From positions 4,340,001-4,404,000 of the forward strand of contig NZ_CP049910.1 in the NCBI RefSeq assembly GCF_011305995.1: DNA of 64,000 nt, in the 5' to 3' direction. A model generated the notes under the pieces. It did no database searches. It was not told where the DNA came from and saw nothing but the letters and a program-made list of their open reading frames with translations. The stretch is from Diaphorobacter sp. HDW4A (GTDB taxonomy: Bacteria; Pseudomonadota; Gammaproteobacteria; Burkholderiales; Burkholderiaceae_C). Positions 9,065 to 18,721 of this stretch are shown in pieces (position 1 is the stretch's first letter; the number at the start of each line of letters is the position of its first letter). A program made the translations under genes and the position numbers.

Positions 9065-10228
9065 ATGGACTTCCTCCTGAACGAACAGCAAGAGCAGATC
9101 CGCGATGCAATTGCGCGCGTGTGCGCACCCTTCGATGACGACTACTGGCTGAAGAAAGACCGCGATGGTGGCTTTCCCGGCAACTTTCACAAGGCGCTGG
9201 CCGATGCGGGCTGGCTCGGCATCGCCATGCCCGAAGAATACGGGGGGGCGGGCCTCGGCATCAGCGAAGCGGCGCTGATGATGCACACGATTGCCGAAAC
9301 CGGCGCGGGCCTGTCGGGAGCGTCGGCTGTGCACATGAACATATTCGGCCTGCATCCCGTCGTGGTGTTCGGCACCGAGGAACAGAAAAAGCGCTGGCTG
9401 CCGCCGCTCATCGCGGGCCAGGACAAAGCCTGCTTTGGCGTGACCGAACCGAACACCGGGCTCAACACGCTCAAGCTCAAGACGCGCGCAGAACGCCACG
9501 GTGATCACTACATCGTGCATGGCCAGAAGGTGTGGATCTCGACCGCGCAGGTCGCCAACAAAATCCTGCTTCTCGCGCGCACCAAGCCGGTCGAGGAATG
9601 CCAGGGCACAGAGGGCCTGAGCCTGTTCTATACCGACGTGGACCGCAGCACCATGGAGATCCGCGAGATCGACAAGCTCGGCCGCAAGTGCGTGGACTCC
9701 AACCAGGTCTTCATCGACGGCTTGCGCATCCCCGTCGAAGACCGCGTGGGCGAGGAGCACAAGGGCTTCTCGTACATCCTGCACGGACTCAACCCCGAGC
9801 GCATTTTGATCGCAGCCGAGGCCGTGGGACTGGGCCGCGCCGCCCTCGCACGCGCCACGCGCTATGCGAACGAACGCATCGTTTTCGACCGCCCCATCGG
9901 CAAGAACCAGGGCATACAGCACCCGCTTGCGCTGTCATGGATGCAGCTCGAATCCGCGCATCTCATGGTGCAGAAGGCCGCCTTTCTCTACGACCGCCAC
10001 CTGCCCTGCGGTGCCGAAGCCAACGCCGCCAAATACCTCGGCGCCGAGGCCTGCGGCAAGGCCTGCGAGACGGCGATCTTCACGCTCGGCGGCATGGGCT
10101 ACGCCAAGGAATACCACGTCGAACGCTACATGCGCGAATCATGGATTCCGCGCCTCGCGCCGGTGAGCCCGCAGATGATCATGAACTTCATCGCAGAGAA
10201 AGTGCTCGGTCTGCCCAAGTCATATTGA
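9065..10228 (+). CDS. Acyl-CoA dehydrogenase
   Basis: A 387-aa flavoprotein of normal length for the family. N-terminal helical domain begins at once (MDFLLNEQQEQIRDAIARV). The FAD/substrate segment CFGVTEPNTG is followed by YIVHGQKVWISTAQ, and the C-terminal catalytic domain contains FDRPIGKNQGIQHPLA and GGMGYAKEYHVERYMRESWIPRLAP. It oxidises an acyl-CoA thioester to the enoyl-CoA, passing electrons to ETF. Substrate chain type cannot be told. It is the third gene of the Bug-cupin unit, which lacks a CoA ligase or transferase, so activation must occur elsewhere. Confidence 0.9.
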   Translation: MDFLLNEQQEQIRDAIARVCAPFDDDYWLKKDRDGGFPGNFHKALADAGWLGIAMPEEYGGAGLGISEAALMMHTIAETGAGLSGASAVHMNIFGLHPVVVFGTEEQKKRWLPPLIAGQDKACFGVTEPNTGLNTLKLKTRAERHGDHYIVHGQKVWISTAQVANKILLLARTKPVEECQGTEGLSLFYTDVDRSTMEIREIDKLGRKCVDSNQVFIDGLRIPVEDRVGEEHKGFSYILHGLNPERILIAAEAVGLGRAALARATRYANERIVFDRPIGKNQGIQHPLALSWMQLESAHLMVQKAAFLYDRHLPCGAEANAAKYLGAEACGKACETAIFTLGGMGYAKEYHVERYMRESWIPRLAPVSPQMIMNFIAEKVLGLPKSY

Positions 10229-10322
10229 ATCGCATGGATCACGCAATCGCATGAACGTTCGGGAAAACGCCAGTTGGATGCCGGTGCCCAAAGTCGGTGG
10301 ATGGATGCAAGATATTGCGTTC

Positions 10323-11213
10323 ATGAAAACCCATCTGCTCCGCTACTTTGTCGTGCTGGCCGAGGAACGCCATTTCGGTCGCGCGGCGCAGCGTCTGTTC
10401 ATCACCCAGCCACCACTGTCCACCGCGCTGAAGACGCTGGAAGAAGACCTCGGCGTGCTGCTGGTCGAGCGCGACGCCAAGCATGTGCGTCTCACGCCTG
10501 CGGGCGAGGCGTTTCTATTGGAAGCGCGCAAGGTCCTCGCGCAACTGCAGCGCGCAGCTGACGTGGTGCGCAGCGTGGCGCAAGGCACCGAAGGTCGCCT
10601 CGATGTGGGCATCACCGGATCGATGGTCTACCGCAACGTGCCGCAATACTGCAAGGCCTTCGAGACCGCACGGCCCAACGTGGAGCTGTGTATGCACGAG
10701 ATGTCCACCGGCGAACAGCTGCGCGCGCTCGCCTCGGGCGACATCGACGTGGGATTTCTCAACATCGGCTTTCCACCCGACGACCTGGCCGTGCTGCCGC
10801 TCGAATCCGAAGTGCTGGTGGCCTGTTTGCCAGAAAGCCATCCACTTGCCGCGAATGCCGACATCGAACTCCAGCAGATCGCACGCGAGGATTTCGTGAT
10901 GTTCGCGCGCGATGTGTCGCCCGCCAACTACGACAATGTGATCGCCTGCATGCACCAGGCGGGGATTCATCCGCGCACCAGCCATGCGGCGCGGCAGTGG
11001 CTCACGGTGGTAGCTCTTGTCTCGACAGGTTGCGGCGTGGCGCTGGTGCCCGCCTGCATGGCCAAGGCGGGAATCAATGGGGTGCGGTTTTTGCCGCTGC
11101 GAGGCGTAAAAATGCTCACTCCCGCGATCATGGCCTGGCGAAAAAACGATGATCGGGTTTTGCTTTCAGCGCTTGTCGAGACCGTTCGTTCTTGTGTTCA
11201 GACTTCGGGGTGA
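10323..11213 (+). CDS. LysR-family transcriptional regulator
   Basis: A 296-aa regulator. Residues 1-60 form the winged helix-turn-helix (HLLRYFVVLAEERHFGRAAQRL, then the recognition part QPPLSTALKTLEEDLG), followed by the linker helix and two periplasmic-binding-like effector lobes beginning near LDVGITGSMVYRNVP. The ATG at 10323 fits the family N-terminus; an upstream in-frame ATG at 10251 would add 24 unrelated residues. It lies downstream of, and in the same direction as, the acyl-CoA dehydrogenase, not divergent as is usual for LysR regulators. It probably senses a substrate of the unit at 7653-10228. Confidence 0.88.
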   Translation: MKTHLLRYFVVLAEERHFGRAAQRLFITQPPLSTALKTLEEDLGVLLVERDAKHVRLTPAGEAFLLEARKVLAQLQRAADVVRSVAQGTEGRLDVGITGSMVYRNVPQYCKAFETARPNVELCMHEMSTGEQLRALASGDIDVGFLNIGFPPDDLAVLPLESEVLVACLPESHPLAANADIELQQIAREDFVMFARDVSPANYDNVIACMHQAGIHPRTSHAARQWLTVVALVSTGCGVALVPACMAKAGINGVRFLPLRGVKMLTPAIMAWRKNDDRVLLSALVETVRSCVQTSG

Positions 11214-11217
11214 TTCA

Positions 11218-11235
11218 CGAAGCCTTGAGGCTTCG
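11218..11235 (+). terminator. Terminator-like hairpin after the LysR gene
   Basis: A perfect 7-bp stem CGAAGCC/GGCTTCG with loop TTGA starts 4 bases after the LysR stop codon. There is only a weak T-rich tail (ATTGGTCATT), so termination may be partial or Rho-assisted. Confidence 0.5.
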
Positions 11236-11350
11236 ATTGGTCATTCGTTTGGAAGCGGCAATATCGCCCTTGAAGTGGTGACTCAAGGAACGCGCTCACT
11301 GCATGCTGCGCTGGCGCTTTGTGCGAATGCCGTGCGCTCTTTCCTTTGCG

Positions 11351-12115
11351 TTATCCCCGCATGAAAAACAAGATGGCCATGACCAGGCCTGTGGCCACGA
11401 TGCCCCATCGCAACCACGTCGCGGGCAGTTTGCGCGCGACGCGGGCGCCGATGTAGCCGCCCAGCGTAGCGGCGATCATCATGATCAGGGCCTGCTTCCA
11501 TTGCACGAGTCCGCCGATGGCGTAGATGGCCACGGCGATGGCGGTGAGCAGAGCCGAGACCAGGTTCTTCATGCCGTTCATCGCGTGCAGATTCGTCTGG
11601 CCGAGCAAGCCGAACAACGCAAGCAGCAGGATGCCGAGGCCGCCGTTGAAATATCCGCCGTAGACAGCGACTGCCAGCATGCCGAGCATGCCCTTGATGG
11701 GCGACGTGGCTTGGCCGGGATGGGCCTCCTTCGCAGCCCATGCGCGCAGTTGCGGGCCGAAGGCGAACATGGCGGTGGCGGCGAGCAGCAGCCAGGGAAC
11801 GACCTTGCGGAACACGGCGTCTGGCGTGACCAGGAGCAGCGCGGCTCCTGCCATGCCGCCGATCAGCGAGGTGATGATCACCACGCGCATCGACAGTCCC
11901 GGCGGCGGCTGCATGTCTTCGCGAAAGCCCCATGCGCCCGCCACATAACCCGGGAACAGCGCGACGGTGCCGGTGGCATTGGCGACGACCGGAGGCACAC
12001 CGGTGAAGACCAGCGCTGGCAGGGTCAGAAAACTGCCGCCACCGGCAACGGAGTTGAGCGCCCCGGCCACAAAGGCCGCAGCGAGGAGCAGGCCCCAGTG
12101 CGCGAAGAAATCCAT
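11351..12115 (-). CDS. TSUP (TauE/SafE, DUF81) family permease
   Basis: A 254-aa integral membrane protein with about eight hydrophobic segments. The N-terminal GALNSVAGGGSFLTLPALVF is the hallmark of the TauE/SafE family, and it recurs in degenerate form in the second half (GGYFNGGLGILLLALF), as expected for the two-repeat fold. Family knowledge: these carry sulfite, sulfoacetate or other small organosulfur or carboxylate anions. The start at 12115 places the first membrane helix directly after MDFFAHWG. It converges with the LysR gene and shows no operon partner, so the substrate is open. Confidence 0.82.
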   Translation of the reverse strand: MDFFAHWGLLLAAAFVAGALNSVAGGGSFLTLPALVFTGVPPVVANATGTVALFPGYVAGAWGFREDMQPPPGLSMRVVIITSLIGGMAGAALLLVTPDAVFRKVVPWLLLAATAMFAFGPQLRAWAAKEAHPGQATSPIKGMLGMLAVAVYGGYFNGGLGILLLALFGLLGQTNLHAMNGMKNLVSALLTAIAVAIYAIGGLVQWKQALIMMIAATLGGYIGARVARKLPATWLRWGIVATGLVMAILFFMRG

Positions 12116-12280
12116 GCGTTTTGTCTCTCGTTGTTGTGACTCTACGTAGCCATGCCGCAGGCCTCTTGCGAAAGAGACTCGCGGCATGATTCATGGGACG
12201 CATGTTAGGCCGACTTGGGCCGCCCGTTATGCCATCCAGACGCAATACTGCTTAACAGAGCAGCCTGCGTCACTCATCAC

Positions 12281-12739
12281 TCACTTCGCATACGGGTCTT
12301 CGAAACCGAGCTCCTCCATGATGTCGGTTTCGTAGGCTTCCATTTCCTCGGCGTCTTCGGTGCTGGTCTCGTGGTCCCAGCCCTGGGCGTGCAGCGTGCC
12401 ATGCACCAGGAGGTGGGCATAGTGCTCTTCGAGCGATTTGTTCTGCTCTTTCGCCTCACGCTCGACGACGGGCGCGCACAGCACGAGGTCGGCCATCACG
12501 CTCGGCTCCTGCTGGTAATCAAAGGTCAGCACATTGGTCGCGTAGTCCTTCTTGCGGAATTCGCGGTTGAGACTCTGGCCTTCTTCGGTGCCGACGATCC
12601 GCACCGTGATTTCCGCATCGACCGCCAGCGCGTGGCGAATCCAGCGGGTGACCTTGCTGCGGGACAGCACGGCGCGGTGCTCGGCCACTCCGTCGAATGG
12701 GGCGAACTGCAGGGACAGGGAGAGTTGGTTGAGTGCCAT
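12281..12739 (-). CDS. ybeY: Endoribonuclease YbeY, 16S rRNA 3' maturation
   Basis: A 152-aa protein with the zinc-binding signature [11 protein letters not shown] (residues ~118-128), the three histidines being the metal ligands of YbeY. The conserved NVLTF(D/S)Y strand and [16 protein letters not shown] segment are also present. YbeY is a single-strand RNase needed for 16S rRNA processing and ribosome quality control. It lies 19 bp downstream of phoH on the same strand, the classical ybeZ-ybeY pairing. The start at 12739 is the first residue of the conserved fold. Confidence 0.93.
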   Translation of the reverse strand: MALNQLSLSLQFAPFDGVAEHRAVLSRSKVTRWIRHALAVDAEITVRIVGTEEGQSLNREFRKKDYATNVLTFDYQQEPSVMADLVLCAPVVEREAKEQNKSLEEHYAHLLVHGTLHAQGWDHETSTEDAEEMEAYETDIMEELGFEDPYAK

Positions 12740-12758
12740 GGTGGTGGTTCCTGCCTTC

Positions 12759-13715
12759 TCAGCCGCGTGTGCTGCGGGTCTTGCTCTGCGCGTCGTATGC
12801 ATCAACGATGCGCGCCACCAGCGGGTGACGCACCACATCTGCCGTCGTGAAGCGCGACACCGCAATGCCCTTGACACGCTTGAGCACACGCTCAGCATCG
12901 ATCAGGCCGCTCGGTGCGCCCTTGGGCAGGTCGATCTGACTCACGTCGCCGGTCACCACGGCCTTGGCGCCGAAGCCGATGCGGGTGAGGAACATCTTCA
13001 TCTGCTCGGGCGTGGTGTTCTGCGCCTCATCGAGGATCACGAACGCGTTGTTCAGCGTGCGCCCGCGCATGAAGGCAAGCGGTGCGATCTCGAGTTGGTT
13101 GCGCTCGAAAGCCTTCTGCACCTTGTCGAAGCCCATCAGCTCGTAAAGCGCGTCATACAGCGGCCGCAGATACGGATCAACTTTCTGCGTAAGATCGCCC
13201 GGCAGAAAACCAAGGCGCTCGCCCGCCTCGACGGCCGGACGCGTGAGCACGATGCGCTGCACGTTGCTGCGCTCGAGCGCATCGACCGCACAGGCCACGG
13301 CCAGATAGGTCTTGCCAGTACCGGCTGGACCGATGCCGAAGGTGATGTCGTGACTGGCGATGTTCTCCAAGTAGGTGATCTGGGTCGGTGTGCGCGCGCG
13401 CAGGTCGGCGCGGCGCGTGGTGAGCTGGATTGCGCTGCCCGCCTCACCCGTCTCCAGCATCTCGCTGTCGCCCGCGAGCATGAGCTGCAGCTGTTCTTGT
13501 TTGAGTGGGCGATCGGCTATCTCATAGAGCGCTTGCAGCAACTCCATGCCTTGAGTCGCCTTGGCCTTGGGCCCGTCCACCTTGAACTGCTCATGGCGAT
13601 GAGCGATCTTGATCTGCAGAGCGTCTTCGATGGTGCGCAGATGCGCATCGGCCGGACCGCAGAGGTTGGTGAGGCGGGTGTTGTTGTGTGGGGTGAATGT
13701 GTGGCGCAGGATCAC
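12759..13715 (-). CDS. phoH: PhoH-like (YbeZ) P-loop ATPase
   Basis: A 318-aa cytosolic ATPase. Walker A is [11 protein letters not shown], Walker B is VILDEAQN, and the flanking [16 protein letters not shown] segment is typical of PhoH/YbeZ. The GTG at 13715 (reading [15 protein letters not shown]) matches where homologues usually begin; a TTG at 13763 would overlap the ruvA start. It precedes ybeY in the operon. Family knowledge: YbeZ interacts with YbeY and is linked to RNA metabolism; the substrate of its ATPase activity is not settled. The 47-bp gap to ruvA must hold both divergent promoters or their leaders. Confidence 0.9.
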   Translation of the reverse strand: MILRHTFTPHNNTRLTNLCGPADAHLRTIEDALQIKIAHRHEQFKVDGPKAKATQGMELLQALYEIADRPLKQEQLQLMLAGDSEMLETGEAGSAIQLTTRRADLRARTPTQITYLENIASHDITFGIGPAGTGKTYLAVACAVDALERSNVQRIVLTRPAVEAGERLGFLPGDLTQKVDPYLRPLYDALYELMGFDKVQKAFERNQLEIAPLAFMRGRTLNNAFVILDEAQNTTPEQMKMFLTRIGFGAKAVVTGDVSQIDLPKGAPSGLIDAERVLKRVKGIAVSRFTTADVVRHPLVARIVDAYDAQSKTRSTRG

Positions 13716-13762
13716 GCGGATAATTTGGTTGATTGCGCCGCAAAGTGCGGCTAAGGATTGCA

Positions 13763-14335
13763 ATGATAGGCAAATTGACAGGTACCCTGCTCGAAAAGAA
13801 CCCTCCCGAGGTCCTGGTGGACTGCAACGGGGTGGGCTATGAAGTGCAAGTTCCCATGAGCACCTTCTACAACCTGCCCGCCGTGGGTGAGCGCGTGGCG
13901 CTGCTCACGCAGTTCATCGTGCGCGAGGATGCGCAGCTTCTTTACGGCTTCGGCTCAGTCGAGGAACGCCAGACATTCCGCGAGCTGATCAAGATTTCAG
14001 GCGTCGGCCCGCGCACCGCGCTGGCGATTCTGTCGGGCATGGGAGTGGGCGATCTGGCGCAGGCGATCTCACTGCAGGAGGCGGGGCGACTCGTGAAAGT
14101 GCCTGGCATCGGCAAAAAGACCGCCGAACGCCTGCTGCTCGAGCTCAAGGGCAAGCTCGGCGCGGACATAGGCATCAAGGCCCACGCGGTGAACGATGCC
14201 CAAGCCGACATCCTCCAGGCTCTGCTGGCACTTGGCTACAACGACAAGGAAGCGGCGGCCGCCCTCAAGGCCCTGCCCGCCGATGTGGGAGTGAGCGACG
14301 GTATCAAGATGGCGCTGAAATCCCTCGCCAAATAG
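13763..14335 (+). CDS. ruvA: Holliday junction branch migration protein RuvA
   Basis: A 190-aa protein with the usual three domains: N-terminal OB fold ([21 protein letters not shown]...GVGYEVQVP), two helix-hairpin-helix motifs (about residues 70-125, with [11 protein letters not shown] and [11 protein letters not shown]), and a C-terminal RuvB-binding helical domain ([19 protein letters not shown]). RuvA tetramers bind Holliday junctions and load the RuvB motor. AAGGA at 13753 fixes the start. ruvB is not adjacent; the next gene is an unrelated secreted protease. Confidence 0.96.
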   Translation: MIGKLTGTLLEKNPPEVLVDCNGVGYEVQVPMSTFYNLPAVGERVALLTQFIVREDAQLLYGFGSVEERQTFRELIKISGVGPRTALAILSGMGVGDLAQAISLQEAGRLVKVPGIGKKTAERLLLELKGKLGADIGIKAHAVNDAQADILQALLALGYNDKEAAAALKALPADVGVSDGIKMALKSLAK

Positions 14336-14722
14336 CTCTCGCCAGTGATACAAAACGCGACACATGAGCTTCTTGACTTATGTCGTCGCACATTGGCATC
14401 AGATGACCATCACACTGTGATTTGCCGCATATTTTTGTGATTTTCTGCCATATGATTCGCTTGAATTTGTCGTGATCGATGGTGAGTTAGCGCGTAGTTC
14501 CAGCTTGCATTTGAGATGTATGCTGAATTCTGTTCAACTTGGTTAACAAGTTCATTTGCCTGACATATTGCCTTGCTTGATTCCATCGAGTAGGAACCGA
14601 CTGTTTTGTCTACAAATGTATGCGGCTGACAACTTTACACACCTGATCCGCAAATGGAGTTGGCTTGGCATAAATCGATTGAATGCCCAGTGAATAATCA
14701 GGCGATTCAATAGGAGCAGGTA
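14336..14722 (+). promoter_or_regulatory. AT-rich upstream region of the first secreted protease
   Basis: This 387-bp gap holds no plausible gene. Its base composition falls clearly below the flanks, with runs such as TATTTTTGTGATTTTC near 14430 and AACTTGGTTAACAAGTTC near 14536, which is a near-palindrome. AGGAG at 14712 is the ribosome binding site of the protease at 14723. No confident -35/-10 pair was found. Low GC upstream of an exported protein suggests control by a nucleoid protein. Confidence 0.4.
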
Positions 14723-16231
14723 ATGAGGAAACATTCCAAAGCATGGTGGCTGGCTGGCAGTGTGGCGCTGGTCATTGCTGGCTGCGGTGGCGGAAGCGGC
14801 GGTAGCGACAGTGGAACAGGTTCGGGCACTGGAACGACTGACCCCGGAACAACCACACCGCCTCAGCCCAATCTTGCCGAACGGATCGAGCCTTACGACA
14901 CGGTGACCAAGAGCGCGGAAGCCACGGCCAAATCTACGGCTGTTGTGCGTGGCGCTGCGGCGTCGCAAGCCATTGCGAATGTCAGCTTGTCGGCACCGGT
15001 TTCCACATTGAAGCAAAGTACGCTCGCCACGGCTGTGAGCGCCAAACCCGGCGCGCCCATTCAGATCGGCGTGCAACGCGACGTCTCCGCGACTGCTACC
15101 GTCGCAGCAACCACCGCGTTGCTGACATGGAAAAACACCGAAAGCGGCACGCGCGTGGCCGCCATCGCTTTCGAATCCCCTACCGCACAGGGCGTGCGTC
15201 TGGGCGTGCAGGTGCAGCAACTGCCCGCCAGCGCTGTGCTGCGTTTCTATGGTGCGGCAGGTGCCGAGGCCACCGAGGTGACTGCAGCAGAACTACAGGC
15301 ACAGGCCGAGCAGCTGCGGAACAGCGGTGCTGATGCCGCAACCGCGCGCACTTACTGGAGCCCCGAATTCGGCGGAACGAAGACGATTCTTGAAGTCGAG
15401 ATCGGTGCCACAGCCGACGCAGCGCAGGTGCAGATCGCCGTGCCGAGCCTTTCGCACTTCACCTTCAGCGCCGCAGAGATGCAGAAGTCGATTCTGGAAA
15501 AGGCCGCATCAGGCAGTTGCAATATCGATGTGATGTGCCAACCGGACTATCTCCAGCAGGGCCGATCGGTCGCTCGCATGATCTATGTGAGTGGCGCCGC
15601 CTCGTACTACTGCACCGGCACACTCATCAATGATGCGAAGTCGAGCGGCACGCCGTACTTCCTCACGGCCAACCACTGCATCTCGACCCAGGCCGAAGCC
15701 TCTTCGCTGATCACCGACTGGTTCTACACCGCGTCGGCTTGCAACTCGGGCACCGTTTCCACCAACACGCGACGCCTGAACAAGGGCGCATCCCTGCTCT
15801 ACGCCACGGCGAGCACGGACACCTCGTTCCTGCAGCTCAACGAGGCACCGCCTTCGGGCGTCGTGTATGCGGGCTCTTATTACGGTGCAGCGCTGGCAAG
15901 CAGCAACGGAATTGCCGGCGTGCACCATCCCGCAGGCGATCTGCAGAAGATGAGCATCGGCACCGTCAAGGGTCTCGGCCAGTGCAGCAACGAAACCTGC
16001 ATCGATTCCTCGGACAGCAACAACGGCTTCTACGCGATCAACTGGCAGCAAGGCACGACCGAGGGCGGCAGCAGCGGCTCGGCCCTGTTCTACACCATTG
16101 GCTCGTCGCGCTATGTGACCGGCACGCTCTATGGCGGAACCGCTTCGTGTCAGACACCGAACGGCTCGGACTACTACGGCCGCTTCGACGTGCCATACAA
16201 GGCCAAGCTCAAGGCGTGGCTCAACCCCTGA
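14723..16231 (+). CDS. Secreted trypsin-like serine protease, predicted lipoprotein (lysyl endopeptidase-like)
   Basis: A 502-aa protein. A lipoprotein signal peptide ends in LVIAGC (Cys about residue 20), followed by a Gly/Ser/Thr-rich linker. The catalytic triad of the chymotrypsin fold is visible: His ~318 in FLTANHCIS, Asp ~366 in STDTSFLQL and Ser ~451 in EGGSSGSALF. Cysteines flanking these (for example CNIDVMC) suggest disulfides, as in lysyl endopeptidase of Achromobacter. The long N-terminal region before residue ~260 is a propeptide or extra domain. It is the first of three tandem paralogues, but unlike them has a lipobox and no C-terminal repeats. Confidence 0.85.
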   Translation: MRKHSKAWWLAGSVALVIAGCGGGSGGSDSGTGSGTGTTDPGTTTPPQPNLAERIEPYDTVTKSAEATAKSTAVVRGAAASQAIANVSLSAPVSTLKQSTLATAVSAKPGAPIQIGVQRDVSATATVAATTALLTWKNTESGTRVAAIAFESPTAQGVRLGVQVQQLPASAVLRFYGAAGAEATEVTAAELQAQAEQLRNSGADAATARTYWSPEFGGTKTILEVEIGATADAAQVQIAVPSLSHFTFSAAEMQKSILEKAASGSCNIDVMCQPDYLQQGRSVARMIYVSGAASYYCTGTLINDAKSSGTPYFLTANHCISTQAEASSLITDWFYTASACNSGTVSTNTRRLNKGASLLYATASTDTSFLQLNEAPPSGVVYAGSYYGAALASSNGIAGVHHPAGDLQKMSIGTVKGLGQCSNETCIDSSDSNNGFYAINWQQGTTEGGSSGSALFYTIGSSRYVTGTLYGGTASCQTPNGSDYYGRFDVPYKAKLKAWLNP

Positions 16232-16254
16232 TCCGATGACAAGCCACTGACACC

Positions 16255-16280
16255 TGCGAAGGGCCGAAAGGCGCTTCGCA
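16255..16280 (+). terminator. Stem-loop with GAAA tetraloop between proteases 1 and 2
   Basis: TGCGAAG and GCC pair with GGC and CTTCGCA around a GAAA loop, with one G-G mismatch. It lies 24 bases after the stop codon of the first protease. There is no T-tract, so it may be a mRNA 3' stabiliser or a weak terminator. Confidence 0.45.
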
Positions 16281-16362
16281 CTGGCGATCAACGACGAATG
16301 TGTACGAGCGCGTGGCAGCCGGACTGACGAATGCCACGAAGCAATCAAGCAAGGAACAGACA

Positions 16363-18327
16363 ATGTGTACCGAATTCATGCACGGCCTCTGCTCCGTGGG
16401 GCGTGCCGTGGCGATTGGCGCAGTTCTGGCGACTTTGAGCGCGGGTTTCGCTCAAGCCCAGAGCAGCACATTCAATGTGCTGCGTACACAGGCATTGGTG
16501 CAACCCAACACCACTCCCGAAGAGTTTGTGCGTTTGAAACACGCCCCCGCCCTGCCGATCACGCCTTCGGTGATCCAACTCGGCGAATGGGCCGGTCTCA
16601 AATCCGCAAGCACCAAGCGAGAAGGCATCACACAAGTGGGAGCGCCGCGCGCAAGCACCACTACGGCCAGCACCGATCAGACACGTGCCGTGCTGCAATG
16701 GCAGACCTCCGCGCGCGGCGGCCAGATCGCCGCGCTGAGTTTCGAATCGCCCGGTGCGCTGGGCATGCGCCTTGGCGTGCTGATCGACAAGCTGCCCGGC
16801 AGCGCGCTGCTGCGCGTGTATGCGCAGGATGCGCGCGACGACGCCTTCGAGATCGCCGGTCAGCGCGTGCTGCAGATTCTGGAGAACAACCGCCTCGCCG
16901 GTGACACCTCGGACGCCGCTCGCACCTGGTGGACGCCCGGCACTGATGCTGACGAGCTGACGCTGGAAATCGAACTGCCGCCGGGCACCCTGACCTCGTC
17001 AGTGCAGCTGTCCGTGCCGTCCGTGCTGCACTTCTTTGAAGAACTGTCACGCCCGGTGGCCGACAGCGATGCCGATCAGAGCCTCACCAAGATCGGCGAG
17101 GCCTCGTACTGCGAGCAGGACGCCACCTGTTTCGACGATTTCGCCACCCAGCGCAACGCGGTCGCGCGCATGATCTTTGTGGAGTCTGACGGGGCCTATG
17201 CCTGCACCGGTACGCTGGTCAACGACGCGGCCAAGAGCGCGACGCCCTACTTTCTGACGGCCCATCATTGCATCGACACGCAGACCGTCGCCTCCACCCT
17301 GCAGACCTACTGGTTCTACCGCTCGCCCACCTGCAATGCCGGCACGCTCTCACCCGCATCGCGCATCCTGAAGAACGGCGCCACACTGCTCTACAGTGCC
17401 GAGTCGCCGGACGTCACGCTGCTGCGCCTGAACGACACCCCACCCGCCGGTGCCGTCTTCGCGGGCTGGGACGCATCCTCCATGAACCGCAGCGCCGCAG
17501 TCATCGGACTGCACCATCCGGGTGGCGATCTGCTCAAACTCAGCTCGGGGGCGATCGACGGTGCCGCCACCTGCACGCCCACGGGCTCGGGCAACGTGAG
17601 CTGTGTGAGCGACAGCGCCACGTCGATGTTGGGCACCTACTACCGCGTGAAGTGGACCCTTGGCACCACCGAGGGGGGCAGCAGCGGCTCCGGTCTGTTC
17701 TACAACGGCTCGCTGACAGGCATTCTCTCCAGCGGCACGGGCTCGTGCTTTTCGAGCCAGGCCTATACCAACTACGCGCGCTTCGATGTGGTCTACCCGG
17801 CTCTCAAGAAGTGGTTGGCCGCCACGACCGACACCGGAACGAACCCAGGAACCAGCACCGATACAGGCAGCTCCACCACTACCCGCTCGGCTGTCTACCG
17901 CTTCTATAACATCAAATCGGGGGCGCATTTCTACACAATCAGCGCGGGCGAACGCGACTTCGTGATCCAGACCTACCCCGAGTACCAGTATGAGAACGTG
18001 GCTTTCTACGCCTACGGTCAGGCAAGCACCGGCAAGGATGCGGTCTACCGCTTTTACAACTCGCAGACCGGAGCGCACTTCTACACCATCAACGCGGACG
18101 AACGCGACTTCGTGGTGCAGGCCTATCCCGCTTTCCGCCTCGAAGGCCCCGTCTGGTACGCGCAGAAATCCGAAGGGAATAGCGCCACGCCAATCTTCCG
18201 TTTCTACAACACCCGGACAGGCGCGCACTTCTACACGGTCAACGCGGCAGAGCGCGACTTCGTGATCTCGGAGTACAAGGACTTCCACTACGAGGGGCCC
18301 GTCTACTACGTGTGGACATCACAGTAA
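16363..18327 (+). CDS. Secreted trypsin-like serine protease with three C-terminal DUF5648 repeats
   Basis: A 654-aa exported protein. A Sec signal peptide ends near GFAQAQ (about residue 31). Then comes an N-terminal region shared with the third protease, and the protease domain with His ~302 (FLTAHHCID), Asp ~350 (ESPDVTLLRL) and Ser ~441 (EGGSSGSGLF). After a Thr/Ser/Gly linker (about 485-505) there are three ~50-residue repeats of the form RFYN..(S/T)GAHFYT(I/V)..(A/D)ERDFV, the DUF5648 type often found on surface or secreted hydrolases. The start at 16363 follows AAGGA at 16351; the open frame upstream has no signal peptide. Probably a digestive exoenzyme with a carbohydrate- or surface-binding tail. 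Confidence 0.87.
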   Translation: MCTEFMHGLCSVGRAVAIGAVLATLSAGFAQAQSSTFNVLRTQALVQPNTTPEEFVRLKHAPALPITPSVIQLGEWAGLKSASTKREGITQVGAPRASTTTASTDQTRAVLQWQTSARGGQIAALSFESPGALGMRLGVLIDKLPGSALLRVYAQDARDDAFEIAGQRVLQILENNRLAGDTSDAARTWWTPGTDADELTLEIELPPGTLTSSVQLSVPSVLHFFEELSRPVADSDADQSLTKIGEASYCEQDATCFDDFATQRNAVARMIFVESDGAYACTGTLVNDAAKSATPYFLTAHHCIDTQTVASTLQTYWFYRSPTCNAGTLSPASRILKNGATLLYSAESPDVTLLRLNDTPPAGAVFAGWDASSMNRSAAVIGLHHPGGDLLKLSSGAIDGAATCTPTGSGNVSCVSDSATSMLGTYYRVKWTLGTTEGGSSGSGLFYNGSLTGILSSGTGSCFSSQAYTNYARFDVVYPALKKWLAATTDTGTNPGTSTDTGSSTTTRSAVYRFYNIKSGAHFYTISAGERDFVIQTYPEYQYENVAFYAYGQASTGKDAVYRFYNSQTGAHFYTINADERDFVVQAYPAFRLEGPVWYAQKSEGNSATPIFRFYNTRTGAHFYTVNAAERDFVISEYKDFHYEGPVYYVWTSQ

Positions 18328-18343
18328 ACGCGACCACCCCCAC

Positions 18344-18371
18344 CAACAGCCCGGCAAATGCCGGGCTGTTG
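18344..18371 (+). terminator. Strong rho-independent-type hairpin after protease 2
   Basis: A perfect 12-bp stem, CAACAGCCCGGC / GCCGGGCTGTTG, with AAAT loop, begins 17 bases after the stop codon. It is followed by TCATTT, a short T-rich tail. Confidence 0.75.
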
Positions 18372-18574
18372 TCATTTACGGAGCGTGAATTTGCACACAG
18401 TGGCGGTTTTCAACCCCACTTCACCAACACATTGCCGCTTTGGCGCAACACCTTGCCGCCAAGTGGATGGCTCGAACGTCGCCTCCAGAATACTGGTTTG
18501 CAAGTGCACGCTTACGCCATTCTTTGCGTCTATTTGACATTTCCGCCCTCCTTCGACGTTCGATCACACAACCC

Positions 18575-18721
18575 AGACACAAGGATTTTCATAATTAACA
18601 AAAACTATTGATTATGTACATTTGCAAACCAAAGTTAATGTTTATGTTTCATTTATTAAATTGTTAATAGCTATTGATAAAGTTGAGTCATTAGATATTT
18701 CCGCAATACCGGAGACCTCAG
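18575..18721 (+). promoter_or_regulatory. AT-rich regulatory region upstream of protease 3
   Basis: About 120 bases near 18580-18700 are strongly AT-rich, in contrast with the rest of the window. CTATTGAT occurs twice (18605-18612 and 18671-18678), the second within the palindrome AATAGCTATT (18666-18675). The same octamer recurs upstream of the pilus operon. TTGATA at 18674 could serve as -35 but no good -10 was found. GGAG at 18711 is the ribosome site of the next gene. The 200 bases before this region (18372-18574) show nothing recognisable. Confidence 0.45.

Noticed and set aside
16255..16280. GCGAAG/CTTCGC stem after protease 1 as a fourth copy of the structured RNA element
   Set aside because: Only the stem sequence is similar; the conserved CAGACAG and ACGGCA segments and the second stem are missing.
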